48,229 nucleotides of DNA from an uncultured Muribaculaceae bacterium (GTDB taxonomy: Bacteria; Bacteroidota; Bacteroidia; Bacteroidales; Muribaculaceae), in assembly GCA_947176745.1 (NCBI GenBank), contig CAMWRV010000018.1, forward strand, positions 1 through 48,229, in the 5' to 3' direction. Positions within the stretch are counted from its first letter, which is position 1. Each line of letters opens with the position of its first letter. A program made the translations under genes and the position numbers. Under the pieces are notes generated by a model, which searched no databases, was not told where the DNA came from, and was given only the letters and a program-made list of their open reading frames with translations. Positions 25,644-34,317 of the stretch are shown here, one piece after another.

Positions 25644-25651
25644 CAAATTTA
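25644..25651 (-). promoter_or_regulatory. Possible -7 box for the SemiSWEET gene
   Basis: The minus strand reads TAAATTTG 12 bases before the ATG at 25632. A second box, TATTTTTG, occurs at 25668-25675. No ideal -33 element is seen for either. Confidence 0.4.
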
Positions 25652-25682
25652 CGTAACAAGCAATACGCAAAAATAGTCATTT

Positions 25683-25722
25683 TTATTGTAATCACAACCG
25701 CCTTATTGCAATCACAACTGCC
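25683..25722 (-). repeat. 20-bp tandem duplication spanning the stop of the ThrE-C gene
   Basis: Two 20-bp units (25683-25702, 25703-25722) with two mismatches. The second unit contains the TGA stop of the gene ending at 25712, and the first lies just beyond it. It parallels the repeat at 8425-8480. Confidence 0.8.
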
Positions 25723-26194
25723 TCGTGGCCTGAAAAGATATTTTTGGCAGCAGAAACATCGGAATGGTCGCCCCCACCACCATGGCAAGCAGAATAAAGA
25801 ATGTGGTCAGTCCGTTGTTGGCGAACAGATAGAAATAGTGGAGAAACTCCTTCTCGCCGCCATAATACATGCACATGACGAGAGCTCCGAATGTCTTATA
25901 GGCGTATATGCCCGGTATCATCGGAAGCAACGCCGGATAAAGGGCAGATTCTGCCGGAATCCGAGCATGAGGAGAGAAGAGCACGGCAAGAAGTCCGATA
26001 AGAGCGGCGGCGCACAGGCTCGACAGCACAATATGCCATCCGGCTGAGTGCATCAGGCAGAACCGCAGCGAGTGCCCGGCGGCGGCAATCAGTGCACAGT
26101 AGAGGTAAGCCCGCCTCGGCGGATTGCTGATGGCCGAGAATCCTATTGCCGCCACAGCGGCAAACAATGCATCCTGGAATAATTCGACAACCAT
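25712..26194 (-). CDS. Threonine/serine exporter, C-terminal half (ThrE_2/YjjB-like)
   Basis: A 160-residue membrane protein with about five hydrophobic segments, start ATG at 26194 (MVVELFQDALFAAVAAIGF). It matches the ThrE_2 (PF12821) half with ISNPPRRAYLYCALIAAAGHSLRF and ALLPMIPGIYAYKTF. In other organisms ThrE is one chain or, as here, two genes (YjjP/YjjB type). It is 20 bases downstream of the N-terminal half gene, and both would form one transporter. YjjP/YjjB exports succinate in E. coli, so the substrate (threonine, serine or dicarboxylate) is open. Confidence 0.9.
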   Translation of the reverse strand: MVVELFQDALFAAVAAIGFSAISNPPRRAYLYCALIAAAGHSLRFCLMHSAGWHIVLSSLCAAALIGLLAVLFSPHARIPAESALYPALLPMIPGIYAYKTFGALVMCMYYGGEKEFLHYFYLFANNGLTTFFILLAMVVGATIPMFLLPKISFQATRQL

Positions 26195-26214
26195 TTTTAT
26201 GAAAATTAATATGA

Positions 26215-27036
26215 TCAGAACATGGGCACATGCATCAGCGCCATACCGGCGCACAGTCCGAACGAGAGGCAGCATACGAGCACAATGGCATGCATCGCCC
26301 TTCCGTAGGCACAGATATAATGACGGTCTATAAGATCGCAGAACGAGTTGATGAACGGGATGCCCGGCACAAGATAAAGCACACTTGTAGCCACCGCAAT
26401 CTCGGGAGTAAGTCCCAGACCGGTTATTCCGCCCGCACATGCCGTCACCGAAGAGACAAACGAGCATGCAAGCACTGTAAGCCTCATGTCAATATGTCGC
26501 GAAAGGAGTGCACGTTTGAGCATGTATCCGATAAAGGTGGCGACAAACACGACAGCCATTGCCCACACGTCGCCGCTGAAAAGGCGGCAGAAAGAGGCAT
26601 TGGCGAGAGAGACAAGAAATGTCAGAGTCCATGGGCTGACACACGAGCAATTGCATACACGGGGCAAGACTGCCCTCGCTTCGTAGAAATCCATCTTTCC
26701 GTCGGCCATCTGCCATGACAGGCGGCTGAGATCTGTGATACGCGCGAAACTGATCGGCATTTCGCGTATGGCCACGACCGAAGTGCAGTCTTCTGCCCCC
26801 TTGGTGACGGTGATGTGGATATGCCGAGGCAGAATGCTGAACTCGACGTTCATGCCGACCGAAGCCGCGATGCGCTTCATGTTTTTCTCAAGACGCACGC
26901 ATGTACATCCGCTTCCGAACAACTGCACGGCATATTCCGATAGAAAAAGAGAAGTCTCCCTGACATCAGGTTCCCGACTCACTGACGCCGGCGTATTGTT
27001 CTGATCAGTGACCGGCTTTTCGCAATCACATGCCAT
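26215..27036 (-). CDS. Threonine/serine exporter, N-terminal half (ThrE/YjjP-like)
   Basis: A 273-residue protein. The start at 27036 (MACDCEKPVTDQNN) is chosen as the first ATG after a non-coherent leader frame. Residues about 30-150 are the cytoplasmic/periplasmic ThrE domain (FLSEYAVQLFGSGC, ARITDLSRLSWQMADGKMDFYEA) and the rest has about five membrane helices including GGITGLGLTPEIAVATSVLYLVPGIPFINSFCDLIDRHY, the ThrE signature. It is the first gene of a two-gene transporter. Imperfect CCTTGA repeats (27047-27083) lie directly upstream. Confidence 0.9.
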   Translation of the reverse strand: MACDCEKPVTDQNNTPASVSREPDVRETSLFLSEYAVQLFGSGCTCVRLEKNMKRIAASVGMNVEFSILPRHIHITVTKGAEDCTSVVAIREMPISFARITDLSRLSWQMADGKMDFYEARAVLPRVCNCSCVSPWTLTFLVSLANASFCRLFSGDVWAMAVVFVATFIGYMLKRALLSRHIDMRLTVLACSFVSSVTACAGGITGLGLTPEIAVATSVLYLVPGIPFINSFCDLIDRHYICAYGRAMHAIVLVCCLSFGLCAGMALMHVPMF

Positions 27037-27046
27037 AAGAATGTTT

Positions 27047-27083
27047 CCTTGATAATGTAACCTTGACGATAATGAAACCTTGA
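27047..27083 (-). promoter_or_regulatory. Three CCTTGA direct repeats upstream of the ThrE genes
   Basis: CCTTGA starts at 27047, 27061 and 27078, the first two followed by ATAATG-like bases. They sit in the divergent region between the exporter and the TSCPD gene. Regulator unknown; may be a slippage product. Confidence 0.35.
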
Positions 27084-27161
27084 CCGGAACGATATCACGA
27101 ACCGGATACCTTTCCAGATTTATTAACAACGAAACAGAGCGAAATTATCCGGAAAACTTTG

Positions 27162-27169
27162 TAAATTTG
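27162..27169 (+). promoter_or_regulatory. -7 promoter box for the TSCPD gene
   Basis: TAAATTTG matching TAnnTTTG, 31 bases before the ATG at 27201. No convincing -33 box. Confidence 0.5.
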
Positions 27170-27200
27170 CACCTCAATATCAACTAACAGGAAAATTGAA

Positions 27201-27449
27201 ATGAGAATCACATACCAGACCAAGGGCACATGCTCTCGACAGATCGACATCGAGGTCGAGGAAGGGGTTGTAAAAGATGTAGTGTTTACGGGTGGATGCC
27301 ACGGAAACACACAGGGTATCGGAGCCCTTGTCAAGGGCATGAAATGCGAGGATGTGATCAGCCGCCTGTCGGGAATACGCTGCAAGGCCAAGCCGACCTC
27401 ATGTCCCGACCAGCTTGCGCGGGCTCTTTCACAGATTGACAACAGATAA
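27201..27449 (+). CDS. TSCPD domain protein (TIGR03905 family)
   Basis: An 82-residue protein with the complete TSCPD domain: TKGTCSRQIDIEVEEGVVKDVVFTGGCHGN, IGALVKGM, and the motif TSCPDQLARAL near the C terminus. The four cysteines suggest metal binding. The domain is also found at the C terminus of some ribonucleotide reductases; the stand-alone form is common in Bacteroidetes and Firmicutes and has no known role. Confidence 0.93.
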   Translation: MRITYQTKGTCSRQIDIEVEEGVVKDVVFTGGCHGNTQGIGALVKGMKCEDVISRLSGIRCKAKPTSCPDQLARALSQIDNR

Positions 27450-27459
27450 TGATTACTTC

Positions 27460-28035
27460 CTAATTGCTCGGAATGACATAGGTGGAAAGGCTGACCTCCT
27501 TTTCAAGATCCAGCAGCCGCGTCTTCAACCGGCTCCCCCACCTGTAGCCTCCCGCAGTGCCGTCCGAACGCACCACTCTGTGGCAAGGGACTATAACCGC
27601 AACAGGATTGGCGGCTATCGCGTTGGCGACAGCCCTGACCGCCGTCGGATTACCCATCAGGCGTGCAATTTGCGCGTATGTGCGCGTTTCTCCGCGAGGT
27701 ATCTCAAGCAACCGACGCCAAACCTCCAATTGAAATGATGTGCCCCTCAGATCGAGGGGCGGACACTCCCCTGCCATTCCTTCATTTCCTTCATACAAAC
27801 CGGTTCCAGCAGATATATACCTTATAGCCAAAGCATTAAACCCTGATAATCTCGTGGTCACACATGCATCAGGGAAACGTCGCCTTACGGACGCGAGAGA
27901 ATCCGACCGACCGGAGCATACGAATTCAAGGGCACATACACCGTTAGCGGAAGAAGCCACAAGTACTTCTCCCGGCGGCGTATCGGCGAAACAACAGTAA
28001 ACACCGTCGGCCGGCTCTGCATTACTTCTCCTCAC
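27460..28035 (-). CDS. Methylated-DNA--protein-cysteine methyltransferase (Ada C-terminal/Ogt type)
   Basis: A 191-residue suicide alkyltransferase that repairs O6-methylguanine. The C-terminal domain (residues about 98-182) has FQLEVWRRLLEIPRGETRTYAQIA, the DNA-binding AVRAVANAIAANP with the arginine finger, and the acceptor Cys151 in VIVPCHRVV. The N-terminal domain is the usual MGMT ribonuclease-like fold. It starts with GTG at 28035, inside the end of the LytTR gene (14-base overlap, with a GAGGAG ribosome-binding stretch just upstream), so it is translationally coupled to that gene. Confidence 0.92.
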   Translation of the reverse strand: MRRSNAEPADGVYCCFADTPPGEVLVASSANGVCALEFVCSGRSDSLASVRRRFPDACVTTRLSGFNALAIRYISAGTGLYEGNEGMAGECPPLDLRGTSFQLEVWRRLLEIPRGETRTYAQIARLMGNPTAVRAVANAIAANPVAVIVPCHRVVRSDGTAGGYRWGSRLKTRLLDLEKEVSLSTYVIPSN

Positions 28036-28729
28036 CCCGGAAGATTGAGTAAAGGCTGTTGAACGAGTCTATGTATTTCCTTCCGACAGGGATGACACGG
28101 TCGATGTTGTAAAGAAAAATTTTCCTGTTGGAGAACTTGTCGATGGCATTGAGAGAGACGATATACGACCTGTGAACCCGTATGAACCTGCTGGCCGGAA
28201 GCATCACCTCCATCTCCTTCATGGTGATCTGCGAGAGCACCATCGGAAGGCCGCGCCTGAAGACCTTGACATAATTGTCCATTGCCTCGATGTGGGTCAC
28301 ATCGTCAAGATCGACCACCACATTCTTGTGTTCGACCTTGAGTGTGATAGTCTGCCGCACGGGACGGGAATCGACCCTTCCGAGCCAGAGGCGAGCCTTC
28401 TCAAGCGCCCGTTCGAAACGCGGATAGAAGATCGGCTTGTGAAGGAAGTCGACGGCATCGACATTGAAACCGTCGACGGCATACTGGGAATATGCTGTCG
28501 TGAATATCAGACATGTTCCTTCGGGGAGTTCTTTTGCCAGTGCCAGACCGTTGTGAGAGTTCATCTCGATGTCAAGAAACACGATGTCGGGACGCGTCTC
28601 GCGGATATACTCCATACCTGCTACGGGCGAGGAAAAGCAACGGAGTTCCACATCGCCATATTTCTTACAATATTCCTGAATGATGCTGAGAGCTATTGGC
28701 TCGTCATCGATTGCAACGCATTTGATCAT
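28022..28729 (-). CDS. LytTR-family response regulator
   Basis: A 235-residue regulator. Residues 1-120 are a receiver domain with acidic pocket DDE (Asp8/Asp9), phospho-acceptor Asp53 in FLDIEM and Lys in LHKPIF. Residues about 135-232 are a LytTR DNA-binding domain (VEHKNVVVDLDDVTHIEAMDNYVKVF, FIRVHRSYIVSLNAI, IPVGRKYIDSF). Its ATG overlaps the kinase stop (ATGA). Targets are unknown; the divergent RND pump gene with inverted repeats in its promoter is an obvious candidate. Confidence 0.95.
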   Translation of the reverse strand: MIKCVAIDDEPIALSIIQEYCKKYGDVELRCFSSPVAGMEYIRETRPDIVFLDIEMNSHNGLALAKELPEGTCLIFTTAYSQYAVDGFNVDAVDFLHKPIFYPRFERALEKARLWLGRVDSRPVRQTITLKVEHKNVVVDLDDVTHIEAMDNYVKVFRRGLPMVLSQITMKEMEVMLPASRFIRVHRSYIVSLNAIDKFSNRKIFLYNIDRVIPVGRKYIDSFNSLYSIFRGEEK

Positions 28730-29760
28730 GATGTCAGGTCTATTCGCAGCGACACCCGGTGGGTAACGCCGTCGTTTGAAATTAAAAGTTCATATTTATC
28801 GGGATAAAGAAGTTCGAGTCGCTTACGGCAGTTATCGATGCCCATTCCGGCACCGTCGGGCCGCGAATGGAAGACATGGTTGGAAGTCGTGAACTCAAGT
28901 ATTCCGTCATTGACTCTTAGCGCTATGTCGATACGGCTTTTCTCCACAGGAGACACGCCGTGCTTGAAACAGTTTTCCACAAACGTAACAAGCAGCATCG
29001 GGGGAATATGGAAATCATCCGAACGGATATCCATATCAAGAGCGAACCCGGTCATGTCGTTGAGCCGCAACGACTGAAGCTCCGCATACTCCCTGATGTA
29101 GGCGGCCTCTTCGGAGACCGGCACAAAATCCTGCGACGAAGATATGTGAATGTAGCGCATCATCGAGATGTACTTCTCAAGCGAAGGGAGAGCCTTTGGA
29201 TTTCCTGTCAGAAAGAGCCCGTAAAGCGAATTGAGCGTATTGAACATGAAGTGAGGCTTGATCTGCGCCTTATAAAGCGCGATCTCAGCCTTGTAGAGCG
29301 CGATCTCAGCCTTGTCTCTGTCAGACTCGGCCTGACGTCGCCGGGCACGCTGCCGGTTGGCCTGCGTGAGCAGACCTACTGCAAAGCTGAATATCTCGAC
29401 AATGGTGAAAAGAGTCCACAAAGCCTGCTTGTAAGGTTCGACCTTTGGAAGATGGCGAACTATTCCGGCATCATGAATGCTCGGTTTGGGATTGTAAAGC
29501 TCCACCCTCGCGAGCTGGAATGTGACCGTGACGGAAATCAGAACCACGGCAATGCCGCATGTCTTACGCCCCTTGCCGCCGAAGAGCAGCGGAATCGTGA
29601 TAAACCGGTTGATGAAATATGCTGCATACAGCCATATTCCGGCCATCACCATATAGACCGTGAAATGATGGAACCACCTTTCCACAGGCCAGAGTGCCAC
29701 CATGACAGGAAGCACTATCAGGCAGAACGCAAGATCAATATATAGAGTCAGATTCTTCAT
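28726..29760 (-). CDS. LytS/YehU-type sensor histidine kinase
   Basis: A 344-residue kinase with four membrane helices (within residues 1-135) and no large periplasmic domain, so it probably senses something within the membrane. The His_kinase domain (PF06580) has phospho-acceptor His170 in IKPHFMFNTLNSLYGLF and an HATPase with NCFKHGVSPV and GAGMGIDNCRKRL. Start is the ATG at 29760; a GTG one codon upstream is possible. The linker just before His170 is KAEIALYKAEIALYKAQ, a heptad duplicated at DNA level (29276-29315). A -7 box lies at 29777. Confidence 0.95.
   Translation of the reverse strand: MKNLTLYIDLAFCLIVLPVMVALWPVERWFHHFTVYMVMAGIWLYAAYFINRFITIPLLFGGKGRKTCGIAVVLISVTVTFQLARVELYNPKPSIHDAGIVRHLPKVEPYKQALWTLFTIVEIFSFAVGLLTQANRQRARRRQAESDRDKAEIALYKAEIALYKAQIKPHFMFNTLNSLYGLFLTGNPKALPSLEKYISMMRYIHISSSQDFVPVSEEAAYIREYAELQSLRLNDMTGFALDMDIRSDDFHIPPMLLVTFVENCFKHGVSPVEKSRIDIALRVNDGILEFTTSNHVFHSRPDGAGMGIDNCRKRLELLYPDKYELLISNDGVTHRVSLRIDLTS
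29276..29315 (-). repeat. 21-bp in-frame tandem duplication in the kinase linker
   Basis: Identical 19-bp stretches at 29276-29294 and 29297-29315 have a 21-bp period. They encode one extra KAEIALY heptad immediately before the phospho-acceptor helix of the kinase at 28726-29760. Confidence 0.85.
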
Positions 29761-29776
29761 CACGTGATTGACGTTG

Positions 29777-29784
29777 CAAAGATA
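29777..29784 (-). promoter_or_regulatory. -7 promoter box of the LytS/LytTR operon
   Basis: The minus strand reads TATCTTTG (TAnnTTTG) 17 bases before the kinase ATG. A -33 box at the right distance is not clear. Confidence 0.5.
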
Positions 29785-29810
29785 AACATTTTATACAACC
29801 GAGCGCGGAG

Positions 29811-29854
29811 CATTGACCATCAATGATGCACCATTAGTCACTTAAACAAGTGAC
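29811..29854. promoter_or_regulatory. Two inverted repeats between the kinase operon and the RND gene
   Basis: CATTGA-CCA-TCAATG at 29811-29825 and GTCACTT-AAAC-AAGTGAC at 29837-29854 are perfect inverted repeats (6 and 7 bp arms). They lie in the divergent promoter region and are candidate operators. Confidence 0.5.
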
Positions 29855-29882
29855 AGATGCGGAGACGTTGGGTTTAATGGCT

Positions 29883-29890
29883 TAAATTTG
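29883..29890 (+). promoter_or_regulatory. -7 promoter box of the RND gene
   Basis: TAAATTTG 17 bases before the ATG at 29908, giving a very short leader. No good -33 box, consistent with activator dependence. Confidence 0.5.
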
Positions 29891-29907
29891 CGCCAAAACA
29901 TGACCAG

Positions 29908-32900
29908 ATGACTGTAAAAACCTTTATAGACCGGCCGATTCTCGCCGGCGTGATCACCGTGTTGATTGTCATACTCGGGGTGCTCGGACTTGCCCAGCTC
30001 CCTATCGAGCAATTTCCCAATATCGCCCCTCCCACCGTGCGCGTATCGGCATCATATACCGGAGCCAACGCGGAGACAGTGCTCAAGAGCGTCATTGTGC
30101 CGCTTGAGGAATCGCTCAACGGAGTCGAGGACATGATGTACATGACCTCGACTGCCACCAACACCGGAACTGCGTCGATAAGCATCTACTTCAAACAGGG
30201 CACCGACGCCGACATGGCCGTGGTCAACGTGCAGAACCGTGTGGCCTCCGCCCAGGGACTTCTTCCGGCAGAAGTGACCAAAAGCGGCGTCACTGTAAGA
30301 AAGCGGCAGAACAGCACACTGAAATCGATCACGCTCTACAGTCCGGACGACAGGTTCGATTCGAACTTTCTGACCAACTACATGAAGATCAATATCGAGC
30401 CGCGCATATCACGAATACCGGGCGTCGGCGAGGTCAACATATTCAGTGCCGAATATGCGATGCGGATATGGCTTGATCCGGCCCGCATGTCGCAATACGG
30501 ACTTGTTCCGGCCGATATCGACAAGGTGCTGTCGGAGCAGAATATCGAATCGCCGACAGGCACACTCGGTTCGGAATCGGCCACTACATTCCAGTATGTG
30601 CTCAAATACCGCGGCCGATACGAGAACAAGGAGGAGTATGAGAATCTTGTCGTCAAGGCTCTGCCCGACGGAGGCGTGCTCAGACTCAAGGATGTGGCCG
30701 ATGTCGAACTCGGCGCCGTGAACTACGCCATGATCAGCCAGACAAGCGGGCATCCGGGCGCAAACGCGATGATCGCCCAGACAGCCGGTTCCAACGCCAA
30801 CGAGGTGATCATCGAGATAGACAAGACTCTCGACGAGATACGCGAAAGCCTGCCTGAAGGAATGGTTCTGACCGACATATCGAGCACCAAGGACTTTCTT
30901 GACGCATCGATCCACAAAGTCATCGAGACTCTGGTCATAGCCCTGATTCTTGTGGTGCTTGTGGTGTGGCTTTTTCTTCACGATCTGCGAACCACTCTCA
31001 TACCCGCCATATCGATCATTGTATCGCTCATCGGCACATTCGCGTTCATATATGCCGTGGGGTTCACGCTCAACATGCTTACGCTGTTCGCCATAGTCCT
31101 GGTGATCGGAACGGTCGTCGATGACTCTGTGGTCGTGGTGGAGGCCGTTCAGGCAAAATTCGAGGAAGGTCAGAAAGATCCCTACGCCGCCACAATCCAG
31201 GCGATGGGGGGACTGTCGGCTGCACTGATCACCACCACAGTCGTGTTCATGGCCGTCTTCATACCCGTATGCTTCATGGGGGGCACGTCGGGAACATTCT
31301 ACAGACAGTTCGGTCTGACTATGGCCGTTGCGGTGGGCATTTCTTTGCTGAACGCCATGACCCTCTGCCCTGCACTGAGTGCACTGATAATGCGTCCGGC
31401 CAAGGATTCGGAAGAGAAAATGTCATACGTCAGACGCTTCCACTACGCTTTCGACACATCGCTGCATGCGGTCACCGGCCAATACAGGACGGGAATCATG
31501 TTCCTGTTCCGCAACCGCTGGGTAGTCGTGCTTCTGCTCCTGATGGCCGGAGGGGGGCTGTGGTGGCTCATGTCGACGGCGAAGACCGGACTTGTGCCGC
31601 AGGAAGACATGGGAGCCATAAGTCTCAACGTGCAGGTCGCGCCCGGATCAAACCTGGCCGAGACAGACGCCATAATGGACAAGATCGAGGAGGCGATCAG
31701 GGACATTCCAGAGATAAGCATATACTCGCGCGTATCGGGCAAGAACGCACGCCATGACCAGTCAGCCTCAGCCGGATCTTTCAATATCAGGCTCAAGGAA
31801 TGGGGAGAGCGGACCGGAGAGGGGCAGGACATCAACTCGGTCATAAAGGAGATCTACCGGCGCACGGCCGACATACCGTCGGCACAGATCAGGGCATCTC
31901 AGTCACCCATGATCTCCGGCTATGGCACCGGCAGCGGCTTCGAACTGTACGTTCAGGACCGCTCGGGCACGACAACCGACCGACTGCTTCAGGTGACGCG
32001 CGCGTTTATCGACTCGCTCAACAACCGCCCGGAGATATCGAGAGCGTACACAACGTTCGACACCAAGTATCCGCAATACATGGTCGAGGTCGATGCTGTG
32101 AAATGCATGCAGCGCAATGTGTCGCCCGCCGACGTACTCTCCGCACTGTCCGGTTATGTCGGAGGAAGCTATTCGTCGAACCTCAATCTGTTCACGAAAC
32201 TATATCGCGTCATGGTCCAGGCATCGCCCGAGACGAGACTTGACACGGAAGCCCTGAAACGCATGTACGTCAGGACATCTACCGGAGAAATGGCCTCTAT
32301 CGACAACTTCATCACACTGACACGCGTATACGGCTCGGAGAGTCTGTCGCGCTTCAATCTGTTCCCAGCCATCTCTGTCTATGGCGAACAGGGAGAAGGC
32401 TACAGTTCCGGAGAAGCGATAGCGGCGATAAAGGAGACAGCAGCCCGCGCGCTACCTTCGGGATTCGGCTATGAATTCGGCGGAATGTCGCGCGAAGAGT
32501 CATCGTCGGGCAACACTACGGTCATCGTGTTCAGCATCTGTCTGGCATTCATCTATCTGATCCTATGCGCGCTTTACGAAAGCCTCACGATACCGTTCGC
32601 CGTCATCGCCGCGGTGCCATTCGGTCTTGCCGGAAGCTTCCTGTTCGCACGGTGGTGGGGACTGGAGAACAACATTTACATGCAGATCGGGCTCATAATG
32701 CTGATCGGACTGCTGGCCAAGACCGCCATTCTTCTGACCGAGTATGCGGCCGCAAGACGCAAGGAGGGACTCGGACTCGTGGCCTCGGCCGTATCGGCGG
32801 CCAAAGCGCGTTTCCGGCCCATCATCATGACTTCGGCCACAATGGTGTTCGGCATGCTGCCTCTGATGTTCGCCACAGGTGTCGGCGCCAACGGCAACAT

Positions 32901-33039
32901 ATCGGTCGGCGTGGGAACCGTAGGAGGTCTGCTTTTCGGCACTCTGGCACTGCTGTTCGTCGTGCCGGTGCTTTTTGTGGTGTTCCAGTACCTGCATGAA
33001 AAGATAATGCCCCGGAAAAGAGGCCACGCAAGAGCATGA
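29908..33039 (+). CDS. RND-type efflux pump inner-membrane subunit (HAE1/AcrB-like)
   Basis: A 1043-residue, 12-helix proton-driven exporter. The N terminus MTVKTFIDRPILAGVITVLIVILG is the AcrB-type first helix. Proton-relay residues Asp405 and Asp406 lie in GTVVDDSVVVVEA (AcrB 407/408), and two large periplasmic loops are present. Length matches the hydrophobe/amphiphile (HAE1) class. Usually the gene follows a membrane-fusion protein and precedes a TolC-like channel, but here neither is present on either side: upstream is a divergent LytS/LytTR pair and downstream a lipoprotein hydrolase. It must borrow partners or be encoded apart from them. Confidence 0.95.
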   Translation: MTVKTFIDRPILAGVITVLIVILGVLGLAQLPIEQFPNIAPPTVRVSASYTGANAETVLKSVIVPLEESLNGVEDMMYMTSTATNTGTASISIYFKQGTDADMAVVNVQNRVASAQGLLPAEVTKSGVTVRKRQNSTLKSITLYSPDDRFDSNFLTNYMKINIEPRISRIPGVGEVNIFSAEYAMRIWLDPARMSQYGLVPADIDKVLSEQNIESPTGTLGSESATTFQYVLKYRGRYENKEEYENLVVKALPDGGVLRLKDVADVELGAVNYAMISQTSGHPGANAMIAQTAGSNANEVIIEIDKTLDEIRESLPEGMVLTDISSTKDFLDASIHKVIETLVIALILVVLVVWLFLHDLRTTLIPAISIIVSLIGTFAFIYAVGFTLNMLTLFAIVLVIGTVVDDSVVVVEAVQAKFEEGQKDPYAATIQAMGGLSAALITTTVVFMAVFIPVCFMGGTSGTFYRQFGLTMAVAVGISLLNAMTLCPALSALIMRPAKDSEEKMSYVRRFHYAFDTSLHAVTGQYRTGIMFLFRNRWVVVLLLLMAGGGLWWLMSTAKTGLVPQEDMGAISLNVQVAPGSNLAETDAIMDKIEEAIRDIPEISIYSRVSGKNARHDQSASAGSFNIRLKEWGERTGEGQDINSVIKEIYRRTADIPSAQIRASQSPMISGYGTGSGFELYVQDRSGTTTDRLLQVTRAFIDSLNNRPEISRAYTTFDTKYPQYMVEVDAVKCMQRNVSPADVLSALSGYVGGSYSSNLNLFTKLYRVMVQASPETRLDTEALKRMYVRTSTGEMASIDNFITLTRVYGSESLSRFNLFPAISVYGEQGEGYSSGEAIAAIKETAARALPSGFGYEFGGMSREESSSGNTTVIVFSICLAFIYLILCALYESLTIPFAVIAAVPFGLAGSFLFARWWGLENNIYMQIGLIMLIGLLAKTAILLTEYAAARRKEGLGLVASAVSAAKARFRPIIMTSATMVFGMLPLMFATGVGANGNISVGVGTVGGLLFGTLALLFVVPVLFVVFQYLHEKIMPRKRGHARA

Positions 33040-33052
33040 AAATGCATGTTCG

Positions 33053-33070
33053 CCATCTGAAAGATGGTTT
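33053..33070 (+). terminator. Weak hairpin after the RND gene
   Basis: CCATCT-GAA-AGATGG followed by TTT. The U-tract is short, so termination is uncertain. Confidence 0.35.
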
Positions 33071-33147
33071 CTGCCTGTCGGCATAAACCTTTGGCGACAC
33101 CACTGTCTTATAAGTGCATAAGGTATCGTTAAAACAAGACTCATCAT

Positions 33148-34170
33148 ATGATTCTCAGAAAACTCGCAATCGGATCAATGCTCACACTGCTCGCGCTCGG
33201 GTCGCTGTCGACAGCCGCATCGTGCGGAGGCAACACCGGCGCATCGTCAGAAAAGAACGAAAGTTCCGAACGCAAAGGGAAACCGGGAGGTCCTCAACTC
33301 GGCACCCCCGGAGGCGGACCTGTGATCGACAAGTCGGGAGACGCCACTCTTCAGGAAATGATAAAAAACGTGCTGCCGAAGTTCGCGCAGGCCGAATATA
33401 AAGATGCGGAGACAGGCAAGACCCTGGCCTATAATCTCTATACTCCTGCCGACATGGAGTCCGGCAAAAAATATCCGTTGGTGCTGTTCATGGCAGATGC
33501 GAGCACCCCCGGCACAGATGTGACCCGACCGCTGACACAAGGCTACGGCGGCCTTATCTGGGCTACAGATGACTGGCAGAAGGATCATCCCTGCTACGTG
33601 CTTGTGCCGCAATACACCGGTGTGGCCGTCAACGACGCTTATGAGCACACCGACGAAGTCGATATGGTGGCCCGCCTTGTCAAGAGCCTCTCTGCTGAGA
33701 AGAACATCGACACCAGCCGTCTCTACACAACCGGCCAGTCGATGGGCGGCATGATCTCGATGTATTACAATGTCACCTATCCTGATCTCTTCGCCGCCTC
33801 GATTTTTGTCGACTGCCATTGGGACAGCGCGACATTCGGCGAACTTGTGAAACACAAATTCACATTTATCACCGCAGGAAAAGCCGGAACGTTCGGATCG
33901 CTTGAAGACGCCGCCGACAAAGCCGGTGTAAAATATGAATATGCTGAATGGAGCGCAAAACTGCCGCAGAGCGAACAGGACAAGCTCGCTTCCGAGCTTC
34001 TTGCCAAAGGCGCTCCGATCAACATAATAAACTTCGCATCTAAAACAGTACTCCCTGACGACGGCAAGGGAAGCGAGCACATGTACTCGTTCGACTATGC
34101 CTACAGGCTCACCCCTGTCCGCGAATGGCTGTTCAAGCAGTCATCATCCGGAAGTCAGGCAAATCAGTAA
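33148..34170 (+). CDS. Lipoprotein alpha/beta hydrolase (PHB depolymerase/prolyl oligopeptidase-like)
   Basis: A 340-residue protein with a signal ending TAASC, so Cys26 is a likely lipid anchor, then a Gly/Ser/Lys-rich linker to about residue 65. The catalytic domain has YPLVLFMADAS, HPCYVLVPQY and the nucleophile elbow GQSMGG (Ser198), with a His probably near GSEHMYSFDYAY at the C terminus. It belongs with extracellular esterase/peptidase-like alpha/beta hydrolases of Bacteroidetes; the substrate is unknown. It follows the RND gene by about 108 bases and ends with an intrinsic terminator at 34208. Confidence 0.85.
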   Translation: MILRKLAIGSMLTLLALGSLSTAASCGGNTGASSEKNESSERKGKPGGPQLGTPGGGPVIDKSGDATLQEMIKNVLPKFAQAEYKDAETGKTLAYNLYTPADMESGKKYPLVLFMADASTPGTDVTRPLTQGYGGLIWATDDWQKDHPCYVLVPQYTGVAVNDAYEHTDEVDMVARLVKSLSAEKNIDTSRLYTTGQSMGGMISMYYNVTYPDLFAASIFVDCHWDSATFGELVKHKFTFITAGKAGTFGSLEDAADKAGVKYEYAEWSAKLPQSEQDKLASELLAKGAPINIINFASKTVLPDDGKGSEHMYSFDYAYRLTPVREWLFKQSSSGSQANQ

Positions 34171-34207
34171 CAGTTAGTTTCATCATAAGGTAAATAGGTT
34201 GTTTTGT

Positions 34208-34240
34208 GAATGGGGGCGTGATGTCTCCATTCATTTTTTT
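34208..34240 (+). terminator. Rho-independent terminator after the lipoprotein hydrolase
   Basis: GAATGGG pairs with TCCATTC (34208-34214 with 34226-34232, last pair a wobble), followed by a seven-T run (34234-34240). Confidence 0.75.
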
Positions 34241-34317
34241 GTGGGATGGGGGTAGAAATCGAATAAACGATTGAATTTTAATATCGGATTTCAGGTATAA
34301 ACGGGATTTTATTTGTA

